Assembly: GCF_027587375.1 (NCBI RefSeq)
Contig: NZ_JAMXIC010000005.1
Span: 186,001-250,000 of the forward strand
DNA length: 64,000 nucleotides
Reading direction: 5' to 3'
From: Arthrobacter sp. B2a2-09
Lineage (GTDB): Bacteria > Actinomycetota > Actinomycetes > Actinomycetales > Micrococcaceae
Positions 1-7,795 of the stretch are shown piece by piece. A program made the position numbers and the translations under genes. The notes beneath the pieces are model-generated. The model was not told where the DNA came from. It was given only the letters and a program-made list of their open reading frames with translations, and made no database searches. How positions within the stretch are numbered: position 1 is the stretch's first letter; every line of letters starts with the position of its first letter.

Positions 1-714
1 CGCGGCGCGACAACGTCGCCGAGCTGACCGCCGGGTACGGTTTTGTCATCGTGGATGAGTGCCACCATTTCGCCCCCTGCTCCGGAGCAGCTGCCCCGCC
101 ACCCGCGGGAGGTTGCCGAGCCGTCGCTGGCTTTGAAACTGCACCGGACGTCCTACAGTTACGACGGCGTCGCGGAGCCCAGCGAGCCTGGCGGGATTTC
201 CGCCATTTACAAGGACTTGATCGCCAACGAGGATCGCCTGCAGCAAATCTACGACGACGTTTTGGCGGCTTACGAACAGAACTCGCGAATTCTTTTGCTG
301 ACGACCTGGAAAACTCATCTTGATTCCTTCAGGTCCCGGTTCGAGGCGGATGGTCTGAAGCCGGTGGTCTTCACTGGGGCAGTGAAGGCGAAGGAACGAC
401 AAGCCGCCGTCGAGCGTCTTTCCAACTCCGGTGACTCAGAGCCGCTTCTGGTGTTGGGAACCGGCTCCTACATTGGCGAAGGCTTTGATTGTCCGAAGCT
501 GGACACCTTGTTCCTTGCGGCGCCCATTTCCTTCAAGGGCAGGTTGGTCCAATACGCCGGCCGAATCATCCGACCATACCCAGGGAAAACGGTGGCGACC
601 GTTCACGACTATCATGATGAGTCCACTCCGGTCCTGGCAGCTTCACTGAACAAGCGGGCACCGGGGTACGTCTCGCTCGGGTTCCCTGATCCGCGGAAAC
701 TGCCAAGCGCGTGA
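1..714 (+). pseudogene. SF2 (DEAD/DEAH-type) helicase fragment with internal deletion and frameshift
   Basis: The window opens inside an SF2 helicase. In frame 3 the first ~70 bases read ...YGFVIVDECHHFAP, the Walker B (DECH) box. About 25 codons later the homologous reading continues in frame 1 with LHRTSYSYDGVAEP and a full helicase C-terminal domain: ILLLTTWKTHL, VVFTGAVKAKER, LGTGSYIGEGFDCPKLD and the arginine-finger motif QYAGRIIRPYPGK, ending at a TGA at 712-714. In intact relatives over 100 residues, including motif III (S/TAT), lie between these blocks, so an internal deletion with a frame change has occurred. It is non-functional as an ATPase. The 5' part is outside the window. Family assignment is firm; the deletion is inferred from known motif order. 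Confidence 0.8.
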
Positions 715-851
715 CGTCGTCATCCCCGCAGGAACAGTCTTCGGTGATTTTGAGACAGCATCAGCCTCCAAATGGTCCCCGTGACGACCACGTAGCGGAA
801 AGCGACGCGGACGTACTTGACGTACCTGATGTACGTGCGGATGATTGATAT

Positions 852-1292
852 ATGAGCACCCCCACACACGAGACAGTCGGTGGACACGTCTACGGGTTTA
901 CCCAAGCGCGGGATTCGTTGAAGACGATCCTCGATGCCAGCGAGCGGGGAGGGCTGTCCACGATACGGCGGCCCGACCGAGCCACGGCCGCCGTCGTCAA
1001 TGGAGAGAGCTTGCGCCGTTATCTGGAATTGACGGTCGTCGCCAATGTCCAGGTCGTGAACGAGGACGGAGCATGGGCTGTCTTCATGCCAGGGCAGCCT
1101 TTTGCCGCTGAGGCCACGGAACTGGGTGAAGCCTTGGCGGACTTTGTCGATGCTTTGCGGGACTACGCGGAGGATTGGGTGGACCATTTGCACGCGGCGC
1201 CCAATCACCGTGAGAACTGGGCCTTGGTTCAGCTCATTGATCTGTGCACCGATCAGCAATTGACCGCGTGGCTCACCGGCTCGGTGGCATGA
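852..1292 (+). CDS. Phd/YefM-like antitoxin (prevent-host-death fold)
   Basis: 146 residues. The N-terminal half has a Phd/YefM-like signature: ARDSLKTILDASERGG followed by TIRRPDRATAAVVNGESLRRYLE, the layout used by these antitoxins to bind DNA and enter the nucleoid-like dimer. The C-terminal half is acidic and helical and would be the partner-binding region. The stop codon overlaps the start of the next gene (ATGA, 1289-1292), the usual coupling in TA operons. The start ATG is 852; no strong Shine-Dalgarno is visible. It probably represses its own operon and neutralises the downstream protein. The fold is recognised by pattern only. Confidence 0.65.
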   Translation: MSTPTHETVGGHVYGFTQARDSLKTILDASERGGLSTIRRPDRATAAVVNGESLRRYLELTVVANVQVVNEDGAWAVFMPGQPFAAEATELGEALADFVDALRDYAEDWVDHLHAAPNHRENWALVQLIDLCTDQQLTAWLTGSVA

Positions 1293-1732
1293 GCGTCCGA
1301 CGCGTGGGCGGACGGGACGACCATGAGAAGTTCTGTCGAACCGAGCGCTGGGAGCTGGTGACGAATGCCCGCGGGAAACCAGTGCGCCATCACGCGACCT
1401 ACCGGTTGAGTCTGCAAGACGGACGGATCTTGCGGACCCGGATTTCCCGCCCGGTGGATCGCACCACGTATTCGAGTTCGATCTGGAACCATATTCTCCA
1501 AGACCAGCTCGAGGTCAGTGAGGATGAGTTTTGGGCATGCGTCGATGACGGAGCCTTGCCTGCCCGCGGAAGGGCAGCCCCTCCCGCTTCGGCTATTCCC
1601 CTGGCGCTGGTCTGGCAACTCACCCATACCGTTGGAATGAATGAACGAGATGTTGCCCGGATGACGAAAGAGCAGGCCGTTCAGGCGATCAACGATTACT
1701 GGATGTCGCAAGGGGGAGGACAGGACAATTGA
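1289..1732 (+). CDS. putative toxin partner ('cytotoxic translational repressor'-type protein)
   Basis: 147 residues from the ATG at 1289, which overlaps the antitoxin stop; an in-frame upstream ATG at 1244 would lie within the antitoxin gene and is not preferred. The central block KFCRTERWELVTNARGK, then HHATYRLSLQDGRILRTRIS and a W-containing segment (IWNHILQDQLEVSEDEFW), matches a family of actinobacterial proteins usually annotated as cytotoxic translational repressors of TA systems. The HHATYRL/DGRILRTRISRP part resembles a HicA/VapD-like small RNA-binding fold, but no catalytic residue can be named. Toxicity is inferred only from annotation habit and gene order. Confidence 0.55.
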   Translation: MSVRRVGGRDDHEKFCRTERWELVTNARGKPVRHHATYRLSLQDGRILRTRISRPVDRTTYSSSIWNHILQDQLEVSEDEFWACVDDGALPARGRAAPPASAIPLALVWQLTHTVGMNERDVARMTKEQAVQAINDYWMSQGGGQDN

Positions 1733-1912
1733 GACGATTGTCCGGTTGGTCGGACAGACCGCTTTTGCCATAGCGGACATTCGTCTCCGTGAAAAAGGCG
1801 GCGTGTGCACAATGTGCACATTTTGGCTGTCGGACTGGGCCGTACTGGTGCCGAACTGGCTCGGATTGGCTATGTTTTCGGGAGTTCCCTGTGTTTCCAA
1901 GGCCCGGAATGC

Positions 1913-1936
1913 GGTTCGAGTCCCACCTCGGGCACA
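1913..1936 (+). other. tRNA-Leu 3'-end fragment (att-like core)
   Basis: The bases from GGTTCGAGTC to CTCGGGCACA match the T-loop, T-stem 3' strand (CCCAC), acceptor 3' strand (CTCGGGC) and discriminator of an actinobacterial tRNA-Leu. The 5' strand of the T-stem does not pair and no anticodon arm or acceptor 5' strand (GCCCGAG) lies upstream, so this is not a functional tRNA. Such 3' ends are typical crossover sites for tyrosine integrases. Confidence 0.7.
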
Positions 1937-1942
1937 GCATTC

Positions 1943-1963
1943 CCCCTCGTCAGAGGGGTTTTT
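1943..1963 (+). terminator. rho-independent terminator in repeat R1
   Basis: Stem CCCCTC / GAGGGG with loop GTCA, followed by TTTTT, placed directly behind the tRNA-like 3' end as expected for a copied tRNA gene end. Confidence 0.7.
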
Positions 1964-2316
1964 GCTTTAACGTGTGTACAAAGCTTGTGGTCAGGTCCCT
2001 CTGACGCTAGGTTGGCGGGCTGTGGCCTGGCCGCCGCGGTGGCCGGTGAAGGTGTGTGGGTGGCGGGTTCAGGGTCCTGGCTGATGGGCCCTCGGCTTGC
2101 TCTGGGGTGGGGTTATGCGGTTCCTCGTTCCGGTTCTGTCAGGTTGGTCGTGGATGGCCAACACCAGTTCATGGTTCAGGGTCCGGGGTACAACATGATG
2201 AAACCGACCTTGGCGCGGAAGTTTCTTCGGAAAGCTGCTTCGAGTCGTAAGGGGGAGCTGTGCCTGTCGGTTTGTCCGGCCAAATGGGGTGTGGACAGTG
2301 TCCACACTTACGTCTG

Positions 2317-2704
2317 CTTTTATGGAAGGTGCCTATCGCGGGCCGACTCTGACCCTTCGACGAACATGCCCCAATGCATGAGCTCGAAATTCGGAACCGC
2401 GTAATGCCGCTTGATGACCCGGCTTGTGGGCCGGCCTGCGCTTTGGGTAGTGGCCGATCGGCTGCTCGGGAGGTTTGGGCCCGCTTCACCCAGTTCGTGC
2501 TGCAGTCGGTCCCGTTCCCAGGATGTTTTGCCGAGGAAGGTCGATGAGAACAGCGAAGGGTAGGTGCAAGTTTGCTGACCTGGACCGGGTTGAGCGTGCC
2601 ATCCGCTACTTGTGGGCGGTCCTTGCCGGGTCGGTTGAAGTCCATTCTCTCCCGGACCTCAAGGGGTGAATAGTCTGACGAAGTCCCAATTTTGGAGGAC
2701 GAAC
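2317..2704 (-). other. unassigned region, possible minus-strand coding remnant
   Basis: No recognisable gene. On the minus strand an open stretch ending at about 2322 reads with coding-like composition, including SSTFLGKTSWERDRLQHEL and RVIKRHYAVPNFELMHWGMF, but it has no start, no family match I can name, and its upstream part changes frame. It may be a decayed C-terminus carried with the mobile debris around it. Confidence 0.25.
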
Positions 2705-2935
2705 GGTTTCGATCGGGGTGCTCCAAGGCGCGGTGGTGGGCGTGAATCCGGGCACCGCTGGTGCGTGGCGTGAGCTTTGACGGAGACGGATTGAAGAAGC
2801 TCGGGTCGCTGAAGCCCGAGCGGGGCGCAATCCGGTGATTCCCGAGTCGAAGATCCAGGAAGTCGTTGAGCTGACGCAGAATCAAGGCCCGAGGCGCAGA
2901 CCCATCGGTCGGTTTGGACCAGGATGTCTAACGGG
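2705..2935 (+). pseudogene. IS630-family transposase fragment (N-terminal HTH part)
   Basis: Three blocks of an IS630-type transposase N-terminus appear in order but in different frames: VVGVNPGTAGAWR, then GLKKLGSLKPERG, then VIPESKIQEVVELTQNQGP. In intact copies these form the helix-turn-helix region linked by a Gly/Lys-rich hinge. The rest of the transposase, including the DDE core, is missing, and at least two frameshifts separate the blocks. This is an old insertion remnant next to repeat R1. Confidence 0.6.
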
Positions 2936-2994
2936 GGTGGCCCGACGTCCCCTGCCGAAAGGTGGGCGTCCGGCCGTCCCCTGCCGTTTGGTGC

Positions 2995-4005
2995 CTATGC
3001 TTCCCGGGTGGCGGGTGAGGAATCTTTGGTCCGGGCGGGGTCGCGTTCGGCGAGGGCGCCGATTGCGGCGTCGATTTTGTCTATGATCTCCTGATCCAGT
3101 TTCACTCCGGATGCCGCCACGTTGGCCGCGACCTGCTCGGGCCGGGACGCGCCCGTGATGGCCGAGGCCACGTTCTGGTTCTGCAGGACCCAGGCGATGC
3201 TGAGCTGGGCCATGGTCAGTCCGGCTTCTTCCGCGATCGGTTTGAGCTTCTGGACGCCGGCCAGGACCTCGTTGGACATCCAACGCTTGATCATCTGCGC
3301 TCCGCCCTTGGTGTCTGTGGCGCGGCTGCCCTCGGGAGCAGGTTTCCCGGGCTCGTACTTGCCGCTCAGTACGCCTTGGGCCATGGGGGACCACACGATC
3401 TGGGAGAGTCCAAGTTCTTCCGACGCCGGCACCACTTCGGACTCGATGACTCTCCACAACATGGAATACTGCGGCTGGTTGGATATAAGCTGGAAACCCA
3501 GATCTTTGGCAAGCGCGTGTCCGTCACGGATCTGCTCCGCTGTCCATTCGCTCACATCGATGTACAGGGCTTTGCCTTGCCGCACGATGTCCGCGAAAGC
3601 CTGCATGGTTTCTTCCAGCGGCGTCTCGAAGTCATAGCGGTGGGCCTGGTAGAGGTCCACGTAGTCCGTCTGCAGGCGCCTGAGGGAGCCGTTGATGGAT
3701 TCCGTGATGTGCTTGCGGGAGAGCCCGAGATCATTGTGGCCTTTGGGCCCGGTGGGACCGAATACTTTAGTGAAGATCTCCAGCGATTCCCGGCGCTCGC
3801 CGTTCAGGGCGTTACCGAGGACGGTCTCGGCCGCGGTGTTGGCATAGACATCGGCCGTGTCGAAGGTGCTGATTCCGGCGTCGAGCGCTGCTCGGACGCA
3901 TGCGGCGGCGGTGTCGTTCCCGACCTGGGAACCGTGGGTCAGCCAGTTGCCGAACGTGATTTCCGAGATCTTGAAGCCGGAGTTGCCAAGGTACCTGAAT
4001 TCCAT
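2995..4005 (-). CDS. aldo/keto reductase (Kv-beta/YghZ-like)
   Basis: 336 residues from MEFRYLGNSG, the canonical start of this family; the longer open frame to 4074 adds only a basic, non-homologous leader. It is an (alpha/beta)8-barrel NADPH-dependent oxidoreductase. The catalytic tetrad is visible: Asp and Tyr in FDTADVYAN, Lys in IFTKVFGP and His in YQAHRYD. The C-terminal nucleotide-binding segment ASAITGASRPEQV is present. A usual YIGVSEW reads YIDVSEW, a small variation. It lies divergent from a second aldo/keto reductase at 4230, with 224 bp between the starts. The substrate cannot be predicted; cytosolic. Confidence 0.9.
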   Translation of the reverse strand: MEFRYLGNSGFKISEITFGNWLTHGSQVGNDTAAACVRAALDAGISTFDTADVYANTAAETVLGNALNGERRESLEIFTKVFGPTGPKGHNDLGLSRKHITESINGSLRRLQTDYVDLYQAHRYDFETPLEETMQAFADIVRQGKALYIDVSEWTAEQIRDGHALAKDLGFQLISNQPQYSMLWRVIESEVVPASEELGLSQIVWSPMAQGVLSGKYEPGKPAPEGSRATDTKGGAQMIKRWMSNEVLAGVQKLKPIAEEAGLTMAQLSIAWVLQNQNVASAITGASRPEQVAANVAASGVKLDQEIIDKIDAAIGALAERDPARTKDSSPATREA

Positions 4006-4229
4006 CTTTACTGACCCGCTTTCTCTTGTCCGTGAAGTTGGCCTCCGTGTGGCGGCACCCCGGACCCTGACCACGTCGTTCCATGTGCGGACCCTGTGCC
4101 GGTAGCCGTTTCCGAGACTACGCGTCAGATAGCATCTTTCGACCAGGCGTGGCTGGCCCTTCGGGTCCTAGGATCAGCTGGCCCCCTTCCATGCGGGCGG
4201 GGCTGTTGTGCCGTGGTTATAGTCGAAGC

Positions 4230-5213
4230 ATGAAGCAGCGAGTATTGGGCAAGACACGGCGGTCCGTCTCCGTTATGGGACTTGGCACGTGGCAGCTCGG
4301 TGCCGACTGGGGCAACGTCGATCCGAAGGAAGCCAACGACATCCTGGAAGCCGCAGTGCATTCCGGGGTGACCTTCTTTGATACCGCCGATGTCTACGGC
4401 GACGGGCGGAGCGAGCAAACCATCGGGACCTTCCTCGCGGCCAACCCCGGACTGGACATAACGGTCGCCACCAAAATCGGGCGGCGCCTGGAACAGAAAC
4501 CGGAGAACTACACACTGGCCAACTTCCGGCAGTGGGTTGACCGTTCCCGGCGGAACCTCCGGACGGAGTGCCTGGACCTGGTGCAGCTGCACTGCCCACC
4601 GACCGCGGTTTACAGCCGACCGGAAGTCTACGATGCGCTGGAGACGCTCGCCAGTGAAGGCGCAATCAAGGACTACGGCGTCAGCGTTGAGCGGACCGAT
4701 GAAGCACTCGAGGCCATCAAACACGGCACGGCCACCGTCCAGATCATTCTGAACGCCTTCAGGCTCAAACCCCTGGACGAGGTCCTGCCCGCGGCGAAGA
4801 ACGCCGGAGTCGGTATCATCGCCAGGGTCCCTCTGGCCTCCGGCCTGCTCTCGGGCAAGTATTCCAAGGACACAGTCTTTGCCGATAGTGACCACCGGAA
4901 TTACAACCGGAACGGTGCAGCATTCGACGTCGGAGAGACCTTCTCCGGAGTTGACTTTGAACACGGCCTCAAAGCGGTGGAAGAATTCAAAAAGCTTGTC
5001 CCGGCCGGAGCAACGACAGCCCAAGCGGCCATCGCCTGGATCGCGGCGCAAGACGGGGTCAGCACCGTCATACCAGGGGCCCGAAACGCCGAACAAGCCC
5101 GCTCCAACGCCGCCTCCATTCAAATACTGGACCACCTGGGCCCGGACTTCGAGAACAGAGTCAGGGAAATCTACGACACATACTTCCGCGAGATGATCCA
5201 TTCACGCTGGTAA
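4230..5213 (+). CDS. aldo/keto reductase
   Basis: 327 residues from MKQRVLGKTRRSVSVMG; the open frame extends upstream to 4083 but that part is unlike the family. Catalytic Asp/Tyr in FDTADVYGDGRSEQTIG, Lys in VATKIGRR, His in VQLHCPP, and the NADPH-binding tail STVIPGARNAEQ. Relatives act on sugar or aldehyde substrates. It is the divergent partner of the reductase at 2995-4005, so the two may share a promoter region (4006-4229). Substrate unknown. Confidence 0.9.
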   Translation: MKQRVLGKTRRSVSVMGLGTWQLGADWGNVDPKEANDILEAAVHSGVTFFDTADVYGDGRSEQTIGTFLAANPGLDITVATKIGRRLEQKPENYTLANFRQWVDRSRRNLRTECLDLVQLHCPPTAVYSRPEVYDALETLASEGAIKDYGVSVERTDEALEAIKHGTATVQIILNAFRLKPLDEVLPAAKNAGVGIIARVPLASGLLSGKYSKDTVFADSDHRNYNRNGAAFDVGETFSGVDFEHGLKAVEEFKKLVPAGATTAQAAIAWIAAQDGVSTVIPGARNAEQARSNAASIQILDHLGPDFENRVREIYDTYFREMIHSRW

Positions 5214-5345
5214 ACCCCGGAAAATCATGTCCTTTCGGTCTACCACCGAAGGGCCGCAGCCGCGCGGGCTGATCGCTCAACCCTCCTGCCCCGGAATGCT
5301 CGGCCCGGTGGTTCGCTGGCGAAGGGACGACGATAGGGTTGGTGA

Positions 5346-5777
5346 ATGAGCGCACCGGACACCACACACGACTGGCAGCCCCTGTGGGCGCGGCTCAACG
5401 AAGGGGAGGAAACACTTCCCGTCGGCGTCCTGATGATCGCCCCGCCGGGCGAGGTCAACAGCGCGCCGCCGCTGGAATCCGAGTTCGGCGTGTTCGAGGC
5501 GCCCTTGGAGGATTACGACGTCGTGGAGCTGACCCGCTTCGACCGCCCCCTGGCGCGGGGACGGGTGGCGTTCGGCGACGGATTCGCTGTAGTGGGCCCG
5601 GTGCGCGCAGTGGACGGCGACACTGTGGCGCTCGATCACGAGGCCGTGGTTCTGGCCCGCCTGGCGGAGGAAGCCTTCGTCGAGGGCGCGGATATTGTCT
5701 ATGCGCCCGTCGACGCCGGGGCAGCGGACCGGTACGAGGTCCTCGGCTGGACTCGGGCGGGCGAACTGGCCCCCTAA
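5346..5777 (+). CDS. hypothetical protein, 143 aa, acidic
   Basis: A soluble, acidic protein starting MSAPDTTHDWQPLWARL and ending GWTRAGELAP. There is no signal peptide, membrane helix or motif I recognise. Composition and third-position GC are those of a real Arthrobacter-type gene, and the opposite-strand ORFs over it are poorer candidates. It follows the aldo/keto reductase by about 130 bp in the same direction. Function not assigned. Confidence 0.65.
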   Translation: MSAPDTTHDWQPLWARLNEGEETLPVGVLMIAPPGEVNSAPPLESEFGVFEAPLEDYDVVELTRFDRPLARGRVAFGDGFAVVGPVRAVDGDTVALDHEAVVLARLAEEAFVEGADIVYAPVDAGAADRYEVLGWTRAGELAP

Positions 5778-6302
5778 GAGCAATGCCGCTTGCTTGGAGC
5801 TCGCTTGTGCTAAATCTTCGGCGTGGCGCTTAGAGGCTGAATCGACGGCCGGGGCGCAAAAACGGGCATTGGCGCGTTACCTTGGCCCCGGTCCATCATC
5901 CGTGGGCTGTTTTCCGGGAAGCCGCAGCGCACAGACTTCTTGCAGACCGGGCGCGGCGTGGGTGCCGGAGGCCAGCCGGAAACAGGGCCCGGCCCGTCAT
6001 AACGGCCGGCCGGCCGGTGACCTCGTGCGCTACCTGGGGTCCGCCGGGGTTTGGGCGCTGCTGTTGAGGATGTAGTCCACGGCGGCTGGTCCTGTCATGC
6101 GCAGCCCAGGGAAGGCTCTACCCTTTCGGGTCTTTTCCGGGTGAAGCCCGGCGAGGCGCAGGGCAGTGCGGAAGGCGTGGTCGGAGGGCAGGACGAGTCG
6201 GTGGACCGACCGCTTTCGGCTCGGCTGCCAACTGGTTGAAAGAATTAGGCAAACTTCGGAGGTCTCGGTGTTAGTTGGCTGCGGTGCTGCGCGGATTGGC
6301 GC
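5778..6302. other. intergenic, with a possible minus-strand coding remnant
   Basis: No complete gene. Around 6020-6245 the minus strand reads a coding-like segment without a start, including HRLVLPSDHAFRTALRLAG and GLRMTGPAAVDYILNSS, ending in TAG. I do not recognise the family. It lies just behind the AbiEii-like toxin remnant and has the look of a truncated gene. Confidence 0.3.
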
Positions 6303-7029
6303 TTAGAGCAGTTCGGGACCGGGTTCGGGGCTTGCCGGCCCGGTGGGGTTGGCTGCGTCTGTGTTGGCTGTGCCGGCATTGTTGCTGGTTTTGTGGATTG
6401 ACTTGGCGAAGTCCAGGAGCGTGGTGCTGATGGCAGGGAGTTCACGGGCTTCCAGGCCGTATTTGGTGAATTCGGTGGTGGGGAGCGTCCGGTGCCTGGC
6501 GATGGCGGCCGCGAACGTTGGCAGGTCCAGGGTCGGGTCGCGGCGTTGGCAGAGGGTGATCAGTTGCTGGTGGGTGAAGCGGTGGCTGGTGATGATGGAG
6601 TAGGCGTCGAGGTAGTCGCGGGCGTAGCCGCGTGAGTAGACGGCGAGCAGCTTGGATGCGACGGAGTCTTTCAGGGACAGGATCGGTCCGAGGTCGATGA
6701 TGGCCGGGGAGTTCTCCCACCAGTCCAGTCCGAGGTCGATGACGACGGCTTCTTCGTTGTGTCCACTGGCGACGCTGGCGAATTCCTCGTACTGTCGGGT
6801 GATCCCCCACCGTGTATCCGGCGGCTTCGAGTGCGGCTGTCATCTTCTGCACCGATGCGGCGAAGGTTGCCGGGGTGCGGCGTCGATGGAGGGCGAAGAG
6901 GTCGATGTCGTCGGAGAGGCGTTGGGTGATGCCGCGTTCGATCAGGGCCTGGCCGCCGGCGAGGAGGAAGCCATCAGCTGCCAGGACAGCAAGGGCGATC
7001 TTGGCTGCTACGCGCTGAGAGTGGTCCAC
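6303..7029 (-). pseudogene. AbiEii/AbiGii-like nucleotidyltransferase toxin, frameshifted
   Basis: Starts at a GTG (7029) with AAGGA about 10 bases upstream. The first ~73 codons give the nucleotidyltransferase core: GGQALIERG (the G-G/S motif) and RLSDDIDLFAL (the DxD metal site). At a run of five C (6804-6808 on the plus strand) the frame is lost. With four C the reading continues as TRQYEEFASVASGHNEEA, DLGLDWWENSP and a helical C-terminus to a TAA at 6303-6305, the expected full length of about 240 residues. So one base separates this from an intact toxin. It overlaps the upstream RHH gene by 56 bp. It could be a true pseudogene, a phase-variable tract or a sequencing error. Confidence 0.8.
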
Positions 7030-7504
7030 GACGGGTGTTCCTTCGCTTCGCGGGAGGCGGGGAGCTGGGGAATCTGGTTTCCCAGAGTTGCCTGCAGCGG
7101 GCGGGCAGGATCATGGTCGGCCACAGGGCGGTCAGCCGTCCCGGGTGGACGATGCTGCAGATTTCCTCAATGGATCCGGAGTTTTGAAGGGTGAGTTGGT
7201 ACAGCACGGAGCAGCTGCCGTCATCGTCCACGTTGTAGGTCCTCTCCGGTCCCCAGTCCAGGTGCAGGGGGAGTTCCACGGCTCCGGTGGCGGGGCCTTG
7301 CAGGTCATCGAAGGCGTCCGGGACCAGGTACACGAGGGAGTCTGCAATCGTGTGCCGGTGCTCGACCGGGGCTGTAATGTACTCGCGGAGCCGGATGCGG
7401 ATGAGTTCGGACACCGAGGTGCCTTCCCGCATGGCTTTGTGCTGCGCTTCGTTCCACAGGTCATCGCTGATACGGATCGTGTGCCGCGGTGTCCCTGCTG
7501 ACAT
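6974..7504 (-). CDS. ribbon-helix-helix antitoxin-like protein paired with AbiEii-type toxin
   Basis: 176 residues from MSAGTPRHTIRISDDLW; an upstream in-frame start at 7546 lies inside the regulatory region. Residues ~5-45 are a ribbon-helix-helix: beta strand HTIRISDDLW, then helices NEAQHKAMREG and SVSELIRIRLREYI. The middle (~60-150) has alternating beta-strand-like segments (VELPLHLDWGPERTYNVDDD, CSVLYQLTLQ) of unknown fold, perhaps the toxin-neutralising part. The last ~30 residues (PPPAKRRNTRRG...) overlap the toxin start and look non-native, so the true 3' end is uncertain. A 26-bp palindrome lies 45 bp upstream, fitting autoregulation. Confidence 0.7.
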   Translation of the reverse strand: MSAGTPRHTIRISDDLWNEAQHKAMREGTSVSELIRIRLREYITAPVEHRHTIADSLVYLVPDAFDDLQGPATGAVELPLHLDWGPERTYNVDDDGSCSVLYQLTLQNSGSIEEICSIVHPGRLTALWPTMILPARCRQLWETRFPSSPPPAKRRNTRRGPLSARSSQDRPCCPGS

Positions 7505-7548
7505 GGCGCGCTCCTGCCTTCGAGAGGGTGTTGGCTTCACCAACAAGT

Positions 7549-7574
7549 CTACGTGGTGTCATGACACCACGTAG
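7549..7574. promoter_or_regulatory. 26-bp perfect palindrome, probable operator of the RHH/AbiEii operon
   Basis: CTACGTGGTGTCA is followed at once by its exact reverse complement. It sits 45 bp before the RHH gene start, and a second hairpin (TGTTGG-CTTCA-CCAACA, 7529-7545) lies between. RHH antitoxins bind such palindromes as tandem dimers. Confidence 0.7.
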
Positions 7575-7743
7575 GGAAATGAGATGACTTCCCTAAACGC
7601 GGGACTTGGGTGCTGTAAAGGGGGCCAAATGGGGTGTGCACAATGTGCACACCCTTGCCGTCGGACTGGGCCGTACCGGTGCCGGACCGGGCCGTACTCG
7701 GCATGTTTTCGGGGGTTACCAGTGTTTCCGGAGCCTGGAATCC

Positions 7744-7767
7744 GGTTCGAGTCCCACCTCGGGCACA
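7744..7767 (+). other. tRNA-Leu 3'-end fragment (att-like core), second copy
   Basis: Identical over all 24 bases to the fragment at 1913-1936. The 5' T-stem strand is again unpaired and no tRNA body precedes it. Confidence 0.7.
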
Positions 7768-7772
7768 GCATT

Positions 7773-7795
7773 CCCCCTCGTCAGAGGGGGTTTTT
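7773..7795 (+). terminator. rho-independent terminator in repeat R2
   Basis: Stem CCCCCTC / GAGGGGG, loop GTCA, then TTTTT. Confidence 0.75.

Larger units (their letters stand above)
1797..2316. repeat. repeat unit R1: tRNA-Leu-like 3' end plus terminator between palindromes
   Basis: About 520 bp that recur at 7627-8145 with roughly 80-85% identity by eye, including long identical stretches around 1913-2020. It starts with a palindrome (TGTGCACA-A-TGTGCACA, near 1803) and ends with another (GTGTGGACAGTGTCCACAC, 2288-2306). Between them are a tRNA 3'-end sequence, a rho-independent terminator and a stretch with no convincing ORF. The geometry, tRNA 3' end plus inverted repeats, resembles an attachment site or the end of an integrated element. 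No integrase is present in the window. Confidence 0.75.

Noticed and set aside
1689..1940. Minus-strand ORF beginning MLCPRWDSNRIPG, with a similar one at 7559-7771
   Set aside because: It is the antisense translation of the tRNA-Leu-like 3' end and its flanks in repeats R1 and R2. Such ORFs are frequent false calls at tRNA ends.
1905..1940. A complete tRNA-Leu gene
   Set aside because: Only the T-loop to acceptor 3' end is present; the T-stem does not pair and no anticodon arm or 5' acceptor strand lies upstream.
4125..5201. 358-codon minus-strand ORF opposite the second aldo/keto reductase
   Set aside because: Shadow; the plus strand encodes the full catalytic tetrad of the reductase.
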